From Nostoc sp. S4 (GTDB lineage: Bacteria; Cyanobacteriota; Cyanobacteriia; Cyanobacteriales; Nostocaceae), in assembly GCA_029379225.1 (NCBI GenBank), contig JAQYWR010000058.1, forward strand, positions 1 through 44,695: a stretch of DNA of 44,695 nucleotides, given 5' to 3'. Positions within the stretch are counted from its first letter, which is position 1, and each line of letters starts with the position of its first letter. This document shows, piece after piece, positions 25,062 to 33,717 of this stretch. Below the pieces are notes generated by a model. That model was given only the letters and a program-made list of their open reading frames with translations, did not search any database and had not been told where the DNA came from. Position numbers and translations under genes: made by a program.

Positions 25062-26720
25062 TTACAGCCTACAACTCAACTCGCCGGCTTTTTGACTGAA
25101 GCGCCAGTTTTCCCGATAATCTACCGGACAATCTATCACGGCAGGTACATCTTGAGCGAGGGCTTCTTTAAGTACCGGAATCAAATCTAGAGTTGATTCA
25201 ACTCGGTAGCCTTTTAAACCCATGCTTTCGGCTAATTTAACAAAATCAGGATTGCTAAAATGCACAAAGGATGAGTTTCCTTTACCAAATTGATTTTCTT
25301 GCTTCCACTCAATTAATCCATAGCCACCGTCATTGAAAATTATGGTGACAAAGGGCGTACCGACACGCAAGGCTGTTTCTAATTCTTGGCAATTCATCAT
25401 AAAGCCGCCATCGCCTGTTACAGCTACGACTTTGCGATTGGGATGAACGAGTTTTGCTGCTAAAGCGCCAGGAATGGCAATACCCATAGCTGCAAAGCCG
25501 TTGGAAATTATGCAAGTATTAGGGCTATGGCAATGATAATGACGCGCCATCCACATTTTATGTGCGCCAACATCAGAAATGACGATATCATCTGGCCCCA
25601 TCACTTGCCGCAAATCATAAATTAACTTTTGCGGCTTAATAGGAAATTCGTCATCATGAGCATACTGTTCGTAATCAGCGCGAATATCTGACCTTAAACT
25701 GATAGCAAAGGGATCGGGTTTACCTTGTCGGTCTGCCAATTTTAATATTTCATTGAGGGAATCAGAAATATCTCCCACTATTTCGGCGATGGGAATATAA
25801 CTACTATCAATCTCTGCTGGATTTAACCCAATATGCACAATGGGAATTTCACCATGACGATTCCATTTCTTTGGGGAAAATTCAATCAAATCATAGCCGA
25901 TCGCAATTACTAAATCTGTGTTATCAAAACCACAGGTAATAAAATCTCTTTGCTGTAATCCCACTGACCACAAAGCTAATTGATGTGTGTAGGGAATCAC
26001 ACCTTTACCCATAAAAGTATTAGCAACAGGTATATTTAGCAAGGTAGCAAATTGCGTGACTACATCACTTGCATGAGCGCGAATTGCCCCATTTCCGACT
26101 AAAATTAATGGGTTAACTGCTTGGCAAATTGCTGCTGCTGCTGCCCGAATGCTAGCAAAAGATGCATAGGTTTTTTCGCTATTATCCTTACGCAAAGGTT
26201 TGCCTTCGACGGGCATGGCAGCAATATTTTCTGGCAAATCTATGTGAACTGCACCAGGTTTTTCCGATTGCGATCGCTTAAATGCTTTCCGCACTACTTC
26301 TGGTGTAATACTCGGTCGGACAATTTGCTTATTCCATTTAGTAACAGGTGCAAACATTGCCACCAAATCTAAATATTGATGGGATTCAATGTGCATTCTA
26401 TCTGTTCCCACTTGACCGGTAATCGCCACTAAAGGCGCACCATCAAGGTTTGCATCTGCTACCCCAGTCATCAAGTTGGTTGCCCCAGGCCCAAGAGTAG
26501 AAAGACATACTCCGGCTTTTCCGGTTAGCCGTCCGTAGACATCGGCCATGAATGCTGCACCCTGTTCGTGACGAGTCGTAATAAACTTAATGGAAGAACG
26601 TTTTAGCGCTTCCAAAACGTGCAGGTTTTCTTCACCAGGGAGTCCAAAAATATATTGCACTCCTTCGTTTTCTAGGCATTGCACCAATAATTCTGCTGTA
26701 TTCATTTTATTTTCCGACAA
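25062..26720 (-). CDS. 2-oxoglutarate decarboxylase (acetolactate synthase-like, ThDP-dependent)
   Basis: 552 residues with the three-domain ThDP enzyme plan. The N-terminal Pyr domain has the catalytic Glu in RHEQGAAFMADVYGR (about E52). A central Rossmann-like domain follows, then the C-terminal PP domain with GDGGFMMNCQELETAL...NDGGYG, the GDG-N ThDP/Mg2+ motif. By sequence it would be called acetolactate synthase large subunit. It is the immediate downstream neighbour, on the same strand, of a succinate-semialdehyde dehydrogenase. That pairing is the one shown in Synechococcus PCC 7002 to convert 2-oxoglutarate to succinate in place of 2-oxoglutarate dehydrogenase. I therefore prefer 2-oxoglutarate decarboxylase; genuine acetolactate synthase activity is the alternative. 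No small regulatory subunit gene is adjacent. Confidence 0.85.
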   Translation of the reverse strand: MSENKMNTAELLVQCLENEGVQYIFGLPGEENLHVLEALKRSSIKFITTRHEQGAAFMADVYGRLTGKAGVCLSTLGPGATNLMTGVADANLDGAPLVAITGQVGTDRMHIESHQYLDLVAMFAPVTKWNKQIVRPSITPEVVRKAFKRSQSEKPGAVHIDLPENIAAMPVEGKPLRKDNSEKTYASFASIRAAAAAICQAVNPLILVGNGAIRAHASDVVTQFATLLNIPVANTFMGKGVIPYTHQLALWSVGLQQRDFITCGFDNTDLVIAIGYDLIEFSPKKWNRHGEIPIVHIGLNPAEIDSSYIPIAEIVGDISDSLNEILKLADRQGKPDPFAISLRSDIRADYEQYAHDDEFPIKPQKLIYDLRQVMGPDDIVISDVGAHKMWMARHYHCHSPNTCIISNGFAAMGIAIPGALAAKLVHPNRKVVAVTGDGGFMMNCQELETALRVGTPFVTIIFNDGGYGLIEWKQENQFGKGNSSFVHFSNPDFVKLAESMGLKGYRVESTLDLIPVLKEALAQDVPAVIDCPVDYRENWRFSQKAGELSCRL

Positions 26721-26764
26721 CTCTATTAACGAATAAGACTTTTATTGTTTGTGATTTGTCCTTC

Positions 26765-26817
26765 GTCATTAGTCATTAGTCATTTTTTTGGCTAATGACC
26801 AATGACTAATGACTAAT
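26765..26817. repeat. GTCATTA heptamer inverted repeat between dehydrogenase and decarboxylase genes
   Basis: Three GTCATTA-type units (26765-26784), a T7 run and complementary AATGACCAATGACTAATGAC units (26795-26814) form a strong hairpin. The repeat touches the stop codon of the dehydrogenase gene (26817-26819). It may attenuate read-through into the decarboxylase gene. It is the same family as 20571-20677. Confidence 0.75.
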
Positions 26818-28184
26818 CATTTAATCCAAACAGTTTTAACATTGACAAACTCATGTATACCTTGGATACTCAATTCTCTGCCATATCCAGAACGCTTAAT
26901 GCCACCGAAGGGCAATCGGGGATCGGATTTGACCATACCGTTGATAAATACGGCACCAGCTTGGATTTCTTCAACCAAGCGATCGCGTTCTTGGTCGTTG
27001 GTTGTCCAAGCGCTTGCACCTAAGCCAAAGGGTGAGTCATTGGCGAGTTTGATGGCAGCATCGATATCTGGAACCCGGAATAACAAAGCTACTGGGCCGA
27101 AGAATTCTTCTTTTGCAATTGGTGTGTCGGGCGGAATATCTATGATGATGGTTGGCGGATAAAAGTTTCCAGGACGGTCTAATAAAGGATGTCCGCCAAT
27201 TAGGACTTTTCCACCGCTTTTTGTAGCAGTTTGCACTTGTTGATCCAAATCCTGGAGAATCCCAGGAGTTGCGAGTGGTCCTAAATCGGTATCTGGTTGC
27301 ATGGGATCGCCCACTTTCAGCGCCTCGAATTTATCTAACAACAGTTTTTCAAATTTGTCAGCGATCGCTTCTGCGACAATGAAGCGTTTGGCTGCTATAC
27401 AAGATTGCCCGTTATTTAACATCCGCGCTGTAGTAGCTGTGACAACTGCTGTCTCTAAATCAGCACTTGCTAACACAATGAATGGGTCGCTTCCTCCCAA
27501 TTCCAAAACTGTTTTTTTAATTTGTTTGCCAGCAGCAGCGGCGAGGGATGCGCCTGCTGGTTCGCTTCCTGTCAAGGTGGCAGCTTTTATGCGGTCATCT
27601 GCCATTAAGTCGGCGACTTTGGCAGCCCCAATCAATAAAGTTTGAAATACACCTTCTGCAAAACCTGCGCGTCGAATAATTTCTTCAATTGCCAAGGCGC
27701 ACTGCGGCACATTGGAAGCGTGTTTGAGTAAGCCGACATTTCCCGCCATCAGTGCCGGTGCTACGAAGCGGAAAACTTGCCAGAAGGGGAAATTCCACGG
27801 CATCACAGCCAGAATTGCCCCTAAGGGTTGGTAGCGAACAAAACTATGATTGGCATCCGTTTTTACCGCAACATCAGCCAAGAACTCAGGGGCGTGTTCG
27901 GCGTAGTAGCGACAAACAGCGGCGCATTTTTCGACTTCAGCGATCGCAGCTTTCAAAGGCTTACCCATTTCCAGAGTCATCAACTTCGCAAATTCTGCTT
28001 TTTCTTGCTCTAGAATGTCAGCAGCTTTTTGTAACCAGTGCGATCGTTGAGAGAAACTAGTCTGGCGATAGTCTGCAAAAGCGCGATCGGCTAAATCAAG
28101 TTTGGCGTTAATTTCTACATCGTTGAGTGGCTCAAAGGTTTTAAGCGTCTCCCCAGTGGCAGGATTAATCGTGGCGATAGCCAT
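26817..28184 (-). CDS. gabD: NAD(P)-dependent succinate-semialdehyde dehydrogenase
   Basis: 455 residues of the aldehyde dehydrogenase superfamily. PWNFPFW (~129-135) holds the oxyanion Asn, KHASN (~154) the cofactor-contact Lys, LELGGSDPF the general base Glu (about E228) and NNGQSCIAAKR the nucleophile Cys (about C262). EEFFGPVA and LPFGGIKRSGYGREL are the late family motifs. It oxidises succinic semialdehyde to succinate. It is the first gene of a likely two-gene unit with the 2-oxoglutarate decarboxylase 96 bases downstream, completing the cyanobacterial TCA cycle. The ATG at 28182-28184 has a good GGGAGG ribosome-binding site eight bases upstream. Confidence 0.93.
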   Translation of the reverse strand: MAIATINPATGETLKTFEPLNDVEINAKLDLADRAFADYRQTSFSQRSHWLQKAADILEQEKAEFAKLMTLEMGKPLKAAIAEVEKCAAVCRYYAEHAPEFLADVAVKTDANHSFVRYQPLGAILAVMPWNFPFWQVFRFVAPALMAGNVGLLKHASNVPQCALAIEEIIRRAGFAEGVFQTLLIGAAKVADLMADDRIKAATLTGSEPAGASLAAAAGKQIKKTVLELGGSDPFIVLASADLETAVVTATTARMLNNGQSCIAAKRFIVAEAIADKFEKLLLDKFEALKVGDPMQPDTDLGPLATPGILQDLDQQVQTATKSGGKVLIGGHPLLDRPGNFYPPTIIIDIPPDTPIAKEEFFGPVALLFRVPDIDAAIKLANDSPFGLGASAWTTNDQERDRLVEEIQAGAVFINGMVKSDPRLPFGGIKRSGYGRELSIQGIHEFVNVKTVWIK

Positions 28185-28536
28185 TACCTGACCTCCCGTT
28201 AAATAAATAGCTTTAGGTAGGCTTCCTAGTGTTACACAGATCTATTCTGGAAGCCACCACCCAAATTCTAATCTTTTAGTTAAGAAGCAGCTGCTTAATA
28301 TTACAATTTTGCAATTATTTGTGAAAAAAAATATACCAATCAATAAGTATTAATATTGGTGATGAGTATACTCGATTGTGGATTATGCTGCATAAGGTGG
28401 TAGGGAATTTTATTAGGTATAGGGGGAATTAGTTATTTGTTTCTCGCTTGTTATTTCCTGGCGCTCGCTTTTGGTTTAGTGTGAGAGATAATGGCGATCG
28501 AAGAAAATGATTTAGGTATTCTAGCGAGGTAAAGAA
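28185..28536. other. Intergenic region between STAND ATPase end and dehydrogenase start
   Basis: 352 bases. It contains the dehydrogenase promoter side with GGGAGG, a 12-base perfect palindrome AAGCAGCTGCTT (28285-28296) about 100 bases upstream of the start that might be an operator, and an AT-rich stretch. No gene or clear terminator for the STAND gene is seen. Confidence 0.35.
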
Positions 28537-30558
28537 TTAGCCTCCAAGTCTTCGTCGAATACCAGCTACTAACTTCCAAAACCATCTCGAGTTAATTAAT
28601 TGGTTTTCAACTTCTATTTGGGAAGCTTCTTGGTTTTCAAGTTCAGCATTAATTTCTAAAATTTGTTGTTTTGCTGATTCTCTATCAGGCTCAATTTCTA
28701 AAACTCCCTCAAACTGAATTTTTGCCTTAATTAGCTCTCCTTGTTTTCTCAAATGTTCTCCATAGGCTTCTCGTGCCTGTAAAAGCTTTTCTTTATTCTG
28801 GATAGGGTTAGCCTGATAGACTCGGTTGTATAGTTCTAAGGCTTTATCAAAGTTTTTAACATCCCAATACTTTTGAGCTAAAACAGATATAGTAGTGAAA
28901 TGATTGGGGTTGAGTTCCAATATTTTTTCATAAAGGTCTATTAAATCTTGAGAATTTCCATGTCGATACAGTTGTATTTCTTGTTCCAAAATTTGTTTAA
29001 TTTCTGCTTCTTTAATTTTTTCTAATGTCAATATTTCTCTATTTAATGGGTGAGATTTTACTAACCAACGCCGAACTAATTCAATTTTTACTCGGCGCTC
29101 TGTATCATCTAAATAACCTTTATTCACTAACTTTTTTGGAGCTTGAATTATTTCTTCTGTCTGGACAACTCCATAGCTTTTAAGGCGAGTAAATGGGTCT
29201 TCTGGCAACCAGATTTTTTGCTCAATAGCTATTTTTTGAACTTCTGTTACTGCTGCAAAAAATACTTTTTCTTCAAAAGATAGCCCATCCCAAAACCATA
29301 CTAAACCACCTTGAAGATAGTCAATTGTTTCATCTACAATTTTGTCTACATTTTTACGATTTACTTGACTTTTTCCTGAAACTTTCGCTTGTAGGAAAAT
29401 ACGAAAGCAGATACCTTGGGTAAAATAGGGATGCCCTGATGAAAGTTCAAAAATTGCTTTGATTGCCTCTTCCTCGTACCTCAGTATACCCTGTGCAGGA
29501 TTAGTAATTAGTCGTCTAGCACTTGTCTCATAAAGTAAATCAATTTTTTGATATAGTGGACTATTAAATAACTGAAATATGTTTTTTACATCATCATCAA
29601 ACCTTCCTAAAACTGGAATAATAAATATTTTTTTTTGTTTAATTAAAAGCGTTTGTAAATATTGAAAAAAGCTACTAAATGTATTATTACTAGTAATAGC
29701 CATATCAGATTCATCCAATAACAGCACTAGCTTTTTATTACCTAATTCATGGCAAACTGTTGGTAAAAAAATTTCATCAAATATTTCTAAATTATTATTA
29801 ATTTGTGTATTAGGGAATATACTAAGAAGCGAAGATAGATCTAATTCTTGGCATATTTCTTCAGCTAAATTGTATATAATATCGCTCGTAGACGATTGGC
29901 TGTAAGCTTCTAAATCAAAACAAATAAAGACAAAGTTTTCCCGATTTTCCAGCGTAATTTTCTGGGAAACCTGTTTGAGTACAGAAGACTTCCCAATGCG
30001 CCGTTGACCGTGTAATAACTGAATTTGTATATTATTATTGAGATTATCTTCAATAAAAGCAAATAAATCTTCTCGTCCGAAAAATTTTTCCGGTTCATGA
30101 ATTGCACGAGTAACGATGTAAGGATTTCTCCAGTAATTTTTACTAACAGGAGTTTCACGTTTGTAACTTTCAATAATTTTTCGCTTGTCAGTTACCACTT
30201 GAGTAACGCTAATTTTGCCAAGACTTAGCACCCTAATTGGCACCCCCCAAGCATTCACTAAGGTTACCGTAATCTCTCCCTGCATCTCTTCTTGCGCGGC
30301 TGTCAGCAAAAACTCTGCTGCTCCATAACTCCCACCAAAGCGGTGTAAAACTACAGCTGGTTCACCCAAAGGTTGACAACTAAACAACGGCGAAGTATCC
30401 AACATACAGTAAATTGGATACTCTTCTTCCTCGTAAGGCCACTCATCCTCAGATGATTGCAAGTCTATTGTCATCAGGTAAGTTTTACCCACCTGTGCTT
30501 GATGCGGATAGCTAATAATAGGCTGAATAGATAGGGCTAGTTGCTGAGTATTAGACAT
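28537..30558 (-). CDS. STAND-type ATPase with N-terminal beta-rich domain and C-terminal TPRs
   Basis: 673 residues. Residues 1-~125 form a predicted beta-rich domain I do not recognise (ISYPHQAQVGKTYLMTIDLQ ... VTLVNAWGVPIRVLSLGKIS). The ATPase module has a FFGRED entry (~159-164), P-loop GQRRIGKS (184-191), Walker B LVLLLDESD (~278-285), PVLGRF, a NPAQG motif (~353) and GHPYFTQ (375-381) typical of STAND ATPases. A winged helix ends at RRVKIELVRRWL (~488-499). Residues ~520-640 hold TPR-like helices (LYEKILELNPNHFTTISVLA, ALELYNRVYQANP). STAND proteins are nucleotide-switched scaffolds that oligomerise on sensing a signal. The start lies 4 bases after the CHAT stop, with its ribosome-binding site inside the CHAT gene. 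Last gene of the conflict operon; likely the sensor/switch. Confidence 0.85.
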   Translation of the reverse strand: MSNTQQLALSIQPIISYPHQAQVGKTYLMTIDLQSSEDEWPYEEEEYPIYCMLDTSPLFSCQPLGEPAVVLHRFGGSYGAAEFLLTAAQEEMQGEITVTLVNAWGVPIRVLSLGKISVTQVVTDKRKIIESYKRETPVSKNYWRNPYIVTRAIHEPEKFFGREDLFAFIEDNLNNNIQIQLLHGQRRIGKSSVLKQVSQKITLENRENFVFICFDLEAYSQSSTSDIIYNLAEEICQELDLSSLLSIFPNTQINNNLEIFDEIFLPTVCHELGNKKLVLLLDESDMAITSNNTFSSFFQYLQTLLIKQKKIFIIPVLGRFDDDVKNIFQLFNSPLYQKIDLLYETSARRLITNPAQGILRYEEEAIKAIFELSSGHPYFTQGICFRIFLQAKVSGKSQVNRKNVDKIVDETIDYLQGGLVWFWDGLSFEEKVFFAAVTEVQKIAIEQKIWLPEDPFTRLKSYGVVQTEEIIQAPKKLVNKGYLDDTERRVKIELVRRWLVKSHPLNREILTLEKIKEAEIKQILEQEIQLYRHGNSQDLIDLYEKILELNPNHFTTISVLAQKYWDVKNFDKALELYNRVYQANPIQNKEKLLQAREAYGEHLRKQGELIKAKIQFEGVLEIEPDRESAKQQILEINAELENQEASQIEVENQLINSRWFWKLVAGIRRRLGG

Positions 30559-30562
30559 AAAG

Positions 30563-31852
30563 CTATTCTCCTCGTCGCTTTAGCCGGAGTACAGTCATTG
30601 GATTGCCGTAGTAGACATACATGAATCTGTATATTAAAGATAAAAGCTGTTTTTCAGTTGGGTTATTACCTAAATTTTCTACTGCTTTTGACCGTAGCTT
30701 TTTTAATATCGCAGCAACGGAAAGCTGAGGAGAAGTTAAAGATTCTTTAATTAACTCACAAGCAAATTCCGCTGCATAAATATCACCCACAGCAGCTAGC
30801 GTACCAATTACACCCCGTGCCCCTTGAGCTAAAAAAAGTTCTACAAAACCCATACGATAGCTGTGGCGAATAACAGGATCGACTTGCTCACGAGCAGAAT
30901 GACAAGCATTAAGAAAAACAATCCCTTGAGATTTTTGAACCAGATTCAGCGGCAACTCTTTTAAAGTTTCTAAATTTAACTGTTGATTATTTTTGAATTC
31001 TGAACCTAAAGTCATTTCCTTCGGATTATTTTTAAATGTTCCATGACAAGAGATGTAAACAAAACTATGGTCAGCATAATCGCATTGTAAATAAGTATGG
31101 AATTTATGTATACTATTATCTTCACTACTTTGGTAGATTGTTGCTTGCAATTTTGTTAGAGTTTCAAGTTCATCTCTTGCTCCTTCTAATTCTGTATCAA
31201 GTAGATAAGCAACTGTTTTACCAATGCACTCATCCACTTTAAACTCCAATTCAAGATAATCATCTTTAACAACGCTAATAACTTTTCGCCAACGGACTGT
31301 TGTAATCAAAGCACCTATATATTGGTTTGGTGATTGATAAGGCGATAATTCTAACATCTCCCAAGGAATTTCAAAATCTGTGTAGTCAGAAATTACTAGG
31401 CATAAATGTTCGCCAAATTTATTCCTAAGATGCTTTATCCACTTACGAAGCTCAAGATTTACATAGGAAAAATCCTTCATCCGCCTCTTAATTTCGTCAG
31501 GATAAACTCTCTGTGTTACTTGCTCTCCTAAAGAAAGAAAAGGTTTTTTTTGTGGTTCAGTTGGGTCTAGTTTTTCATATACATGACCTCCCCACACACA
31601 ATATTCATCCTGCCCATCTGGATAAATATGTAAAATTGCCACATTTGGCGGTAGCTTTCTTGTAATGTAAAGTTTCTTAGCTTCAGGTAATTCTTGTTCT
31701 GTCGGAATTTCGGTATCTTTTGGTATCGATAGTGTACTTGGCGTTGGCTTGACTGCCTCTGAAGCTTCAAAGGGTAATTCTTTGGTGCGACTCGAAACTT
31801 TTGGTGAAGCGATCGCTCTTTGAATCAAAGACTTTGGTTTCTCAGCCATCAT
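30563..31852 (-). CDS. CHAT-domain caspase-like protease
   Basis: 429 residues. A Pro/Ser/Thr-rich N-terminal ~65 residues is followed by a pre-CHAT domain with DYTDFEIPWEMLEL (~156-169), then the CHAT peptidase. The catalytic His is in YISCHGTF (about H270) and the Cys in VFLNACHSA (about C317); GARGVIGTLAAV and the terminal YYGNPMTVLRL complete the fold. CHAT proteases are clan CD relatives of caspase and separase, used as effectors in bacterial immunity and cell death. The start overlaps the vWA stop (ATGA-type junction; two adjacent ATGs, the second better spaced from GGAGGAGGA), showing translational coupling. Both catalytic residues are present, so an active effector is inferred; its target is unknown. 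Confidence 0.92.
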   Translation of the reverse strand: MMAEKPKSLIQRAIASPKVSSRTKELPFEASEAVKPTPSTLSIPKDTEIPTEQELPEAKKLYITRKLPPNVAILHIYPDGQDEYCVWGGHVYEKLDPTEPQKKPFLSLGEQVTQRVYPDEIKRRMKDFSYVNLELRKWIKHLRNKFGEHLCLVISDYTDFEIPWEMLELSPYQSPNQYIGALITTVRWRKVISVVKDDYLELEFKVDECIGKTVAYLLDTELEGARDELETLTKLQATIYQSSEDNSIHKFHTYLQCDYADHSFVYISCHGTFKNNPKEMTLGSEFKNNQQLNLETLKELPLNLVQKSQGIVFLNACHSAREQVDPVIRHSYRMGFVELFLAQGARGVIGTLAAVGDIYAAEFACELIKESLTSPQLSVAAILKKLRSKAVENLGNNPTEKQLLSLIYRFMYVYYGNPMTVLRLKRRGE

Positions 31853-33717
31853 TCCTCCTCCACTATCCCCAGTCGTGGAATCGCAATTACCGATGCACCC
31901 ATTTTTTCGGCTAGTTGTAAGGGCAAATTTCCATATTGTTTGGGCTGCGGATTTAGCAAAACCGCCTTGACTCTATCCAAGTTCCGAATACTTTCAGCTA
32001 CCAGCAAAGCATCTTCCACGCCTTTACGTCCCACAGGCGTTTTAATACAACCGTCCAGTGGTACATTTCCTCGCCCGTCACTAATTACTACCAGTACCGC
32101 CTCCTGCACTGTACTACGTCCGTGTTGCAGTGCATGGCGTAGAGTCTGCAACCCTAATTGCAGACCATGAGCCAAGGGAGTCGCCTTACCCCGCCCTGCT
32201 TCCAGTCCTGCATTAATTCGAGGCACAAGTATACTGGATGCCATAATTCGCTCAGCTTGTAAAAAATTGCTGGCATTTGCTGCTCCTACCTGGATTAAGC
32301 ACACACTAGCCCGCTCTACATACGCCCAACTGATGTAAGGCAACAATTTCTCTTGCCAGTCGCAATCTTGTAAGCAGGTATGATCGAGTATCAGCATCAG
32401 CATTTGCTCTGCTACGGGCGATCGCCGATAAGAATAAAAATCTGTAGGAGACAACAGCAGTAAGGATTTTTCACTTATGGTTTCATCTTTACGGCGAATT
32501 GGCTGATATTTTGCCGCTTCCAATAACGTCGTCACCAATGCTATGTCTTGGAGAGTTTTCGCTTTCTCCACGCCTATAATCGAACCTCTGGGCGCAGCCT
32601 TCGACCGAAAACGCCTCGTAGGTAAACGCAGTGAATCTACTTCCCGCTCAACAGCAGCGGTATCCTCTGGGTAAGGATTTTCTAGCTTAGAAGTCAGCTT
32701 CAGGGGTATTGATGCTAAAGACTCAGATTTATCTGGCTGATACACAGGTTCAGATATCTTCTGTGTTGTGCCTGAAGGTTTTGGATTTTTCGACGGCGGT
32801 TCTTTTTGTCTTTGCGGGGGTTCTGGGACGGGTTCAATAATCGGATTTGGTGTTTCTTTTATCGGTTCGCTAATAGGTTCCAAACCAATCATCCGAGCTG
32901 CAATATCTACATGATTTGCACTCATTTCATCTACACCGTCTAGCCGCATATTTGCCAAAGATAATCGGGCTAAAGCAATTTCTCTCCGTGGATAAACTTC
33001 CGGTTGTGAGGTGTAATCCAGTATCCTAGCTATGGCTTTCGCAGTAATTTGAGGATGATGTTGCAGACTTTTTTTGAGTTTTTCGCTAATTTCAATTGTT
33101 AGAGGTACAGGTTCAGGTTTCTTGGCTTTTCCTAATCCTTGGTCATCAATTAATTCTAAAATTTCCTTTGCCCTGTCTGTGGTCTTGCTCACTTGTCCCT
33201 TTAACCGCAGAGCAAACCTGTCTAACAAATGTGGAGAAACCATTCCCACTTCACCAGTAGCACAACCCGCTAACCAGCAGATATTCGGTTGCCATTCGGT
33301 CTGCTGTCCGTGACGTTCCAAGTGTGCTACATCTGCTCCCATTAGCACTACACAAGCTCGTGCTGCTGCGAGACTCAGCTTAGTCAAGTCTGGAATTATC
33401 ACTAAGCGAAGTTCGGAGTCGTTTCCCAGCAAACCTGGTTTCCACTGCAAGAGTTGTTTTTCTGATTCAGCGCCCAACTGCCAGCTACCCCAGAGGTTTT
33501 CTTCAGATTCAAAGCTGTTAAGATAAACAGTCTTCACTGGATAGCCAACAACAACCTCCAGCATTTCGGCTGTCATTTGAGCAGCTAACTGCAACACTTC
33601 CAAAGAGCTATCAAATAGCAGAATACTCCGCAAGCCTGGAGTGATGGCAGCACAAGCAAGCGATCGCGTAAATGAGTCACTCAAACTGAGTTGAAATGAT
33701 TTTGCCAACTCAGTCAC
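31849..33717 (-). CDS. ChlD-like protein: degenerate AAA domain, Pro-rich linker, vWA domain
   Basis: 622 residues arranged like Mg-chelatase subunit D. The N-terminal ~275 residues are an AAA+ fold whose P-loop is lost (LLFDSSLEVLQLA where GxxGxGK should be) but which keeps SPHLLDRFALRL. A Pro/Glu/Lys-rich linker covers ~285-345. The C-terminal vWA domain (~430-620) has a modified MIDAS: LDHTC (D445) instead of DxSxS, with ATPL (T512) and ISDGRGN (D547) retained. It should partner with the MoxR/ChlI-like ATPase encoded just upstream, which overlaps by 8 bases. Start is GTG at 33715-33717. No chelatase context exists, and the CHAT and STAND genes follow directly, so a role in the conflict system is preferred over cofactor metabolism. 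Confidence 0.88.
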   Translation of the reverse strand: MTELAKSFQLSLSDSFTRSLACAAITPGLRSILLFDSSLEVLQLAAQMTAEMLEVVVGYPVKTVYLNSFESEENLWGSWQLGAESEKQLLQWKPGLLGNDSELRLVIIPDLTKLSLAAARACVVLMGADVAHLERHGQQTEWQPNICWLAGCATGEVGMVSPHLLDRFALRLKGQVSKTTDRAKEILELIDDQGLGKAKKPEPVPLTIEISEKLKKSLQHHPQITAKAIARILDYTSQPEVYPRREIALARLSLANMRLDGVDEMSANHVDIAARMIGLEPISEPIKETPNPIIEPVPEPPQRQKEPPSKNPKPSGTTQKISEPVYQPDKSESLASIPLKLTSKLENPYPEDTAAVEREVDSLRLPTRRFRSKAAPRGSIIGVEKAKTLQDIALVTTLLEAAKYQPIRRKDETISEKSLLLLSPTDFYSYRRSPVAEQMLMLILDHTCLQDCDWQEKLLPYISWAYVERASVCLIQVGAANASNFLQAERIMASSILVPRINAGLEAGRGKATPLAHGLQLGLQTLRHALQHGRSTVQEAVLVVISDGRGNVPLDGCIKTPVGRKGVEDALLVAESIRNLDRVKAVLLNPQPKQYGNLPLQLAEKMGASVIAIPRLGIVEEE

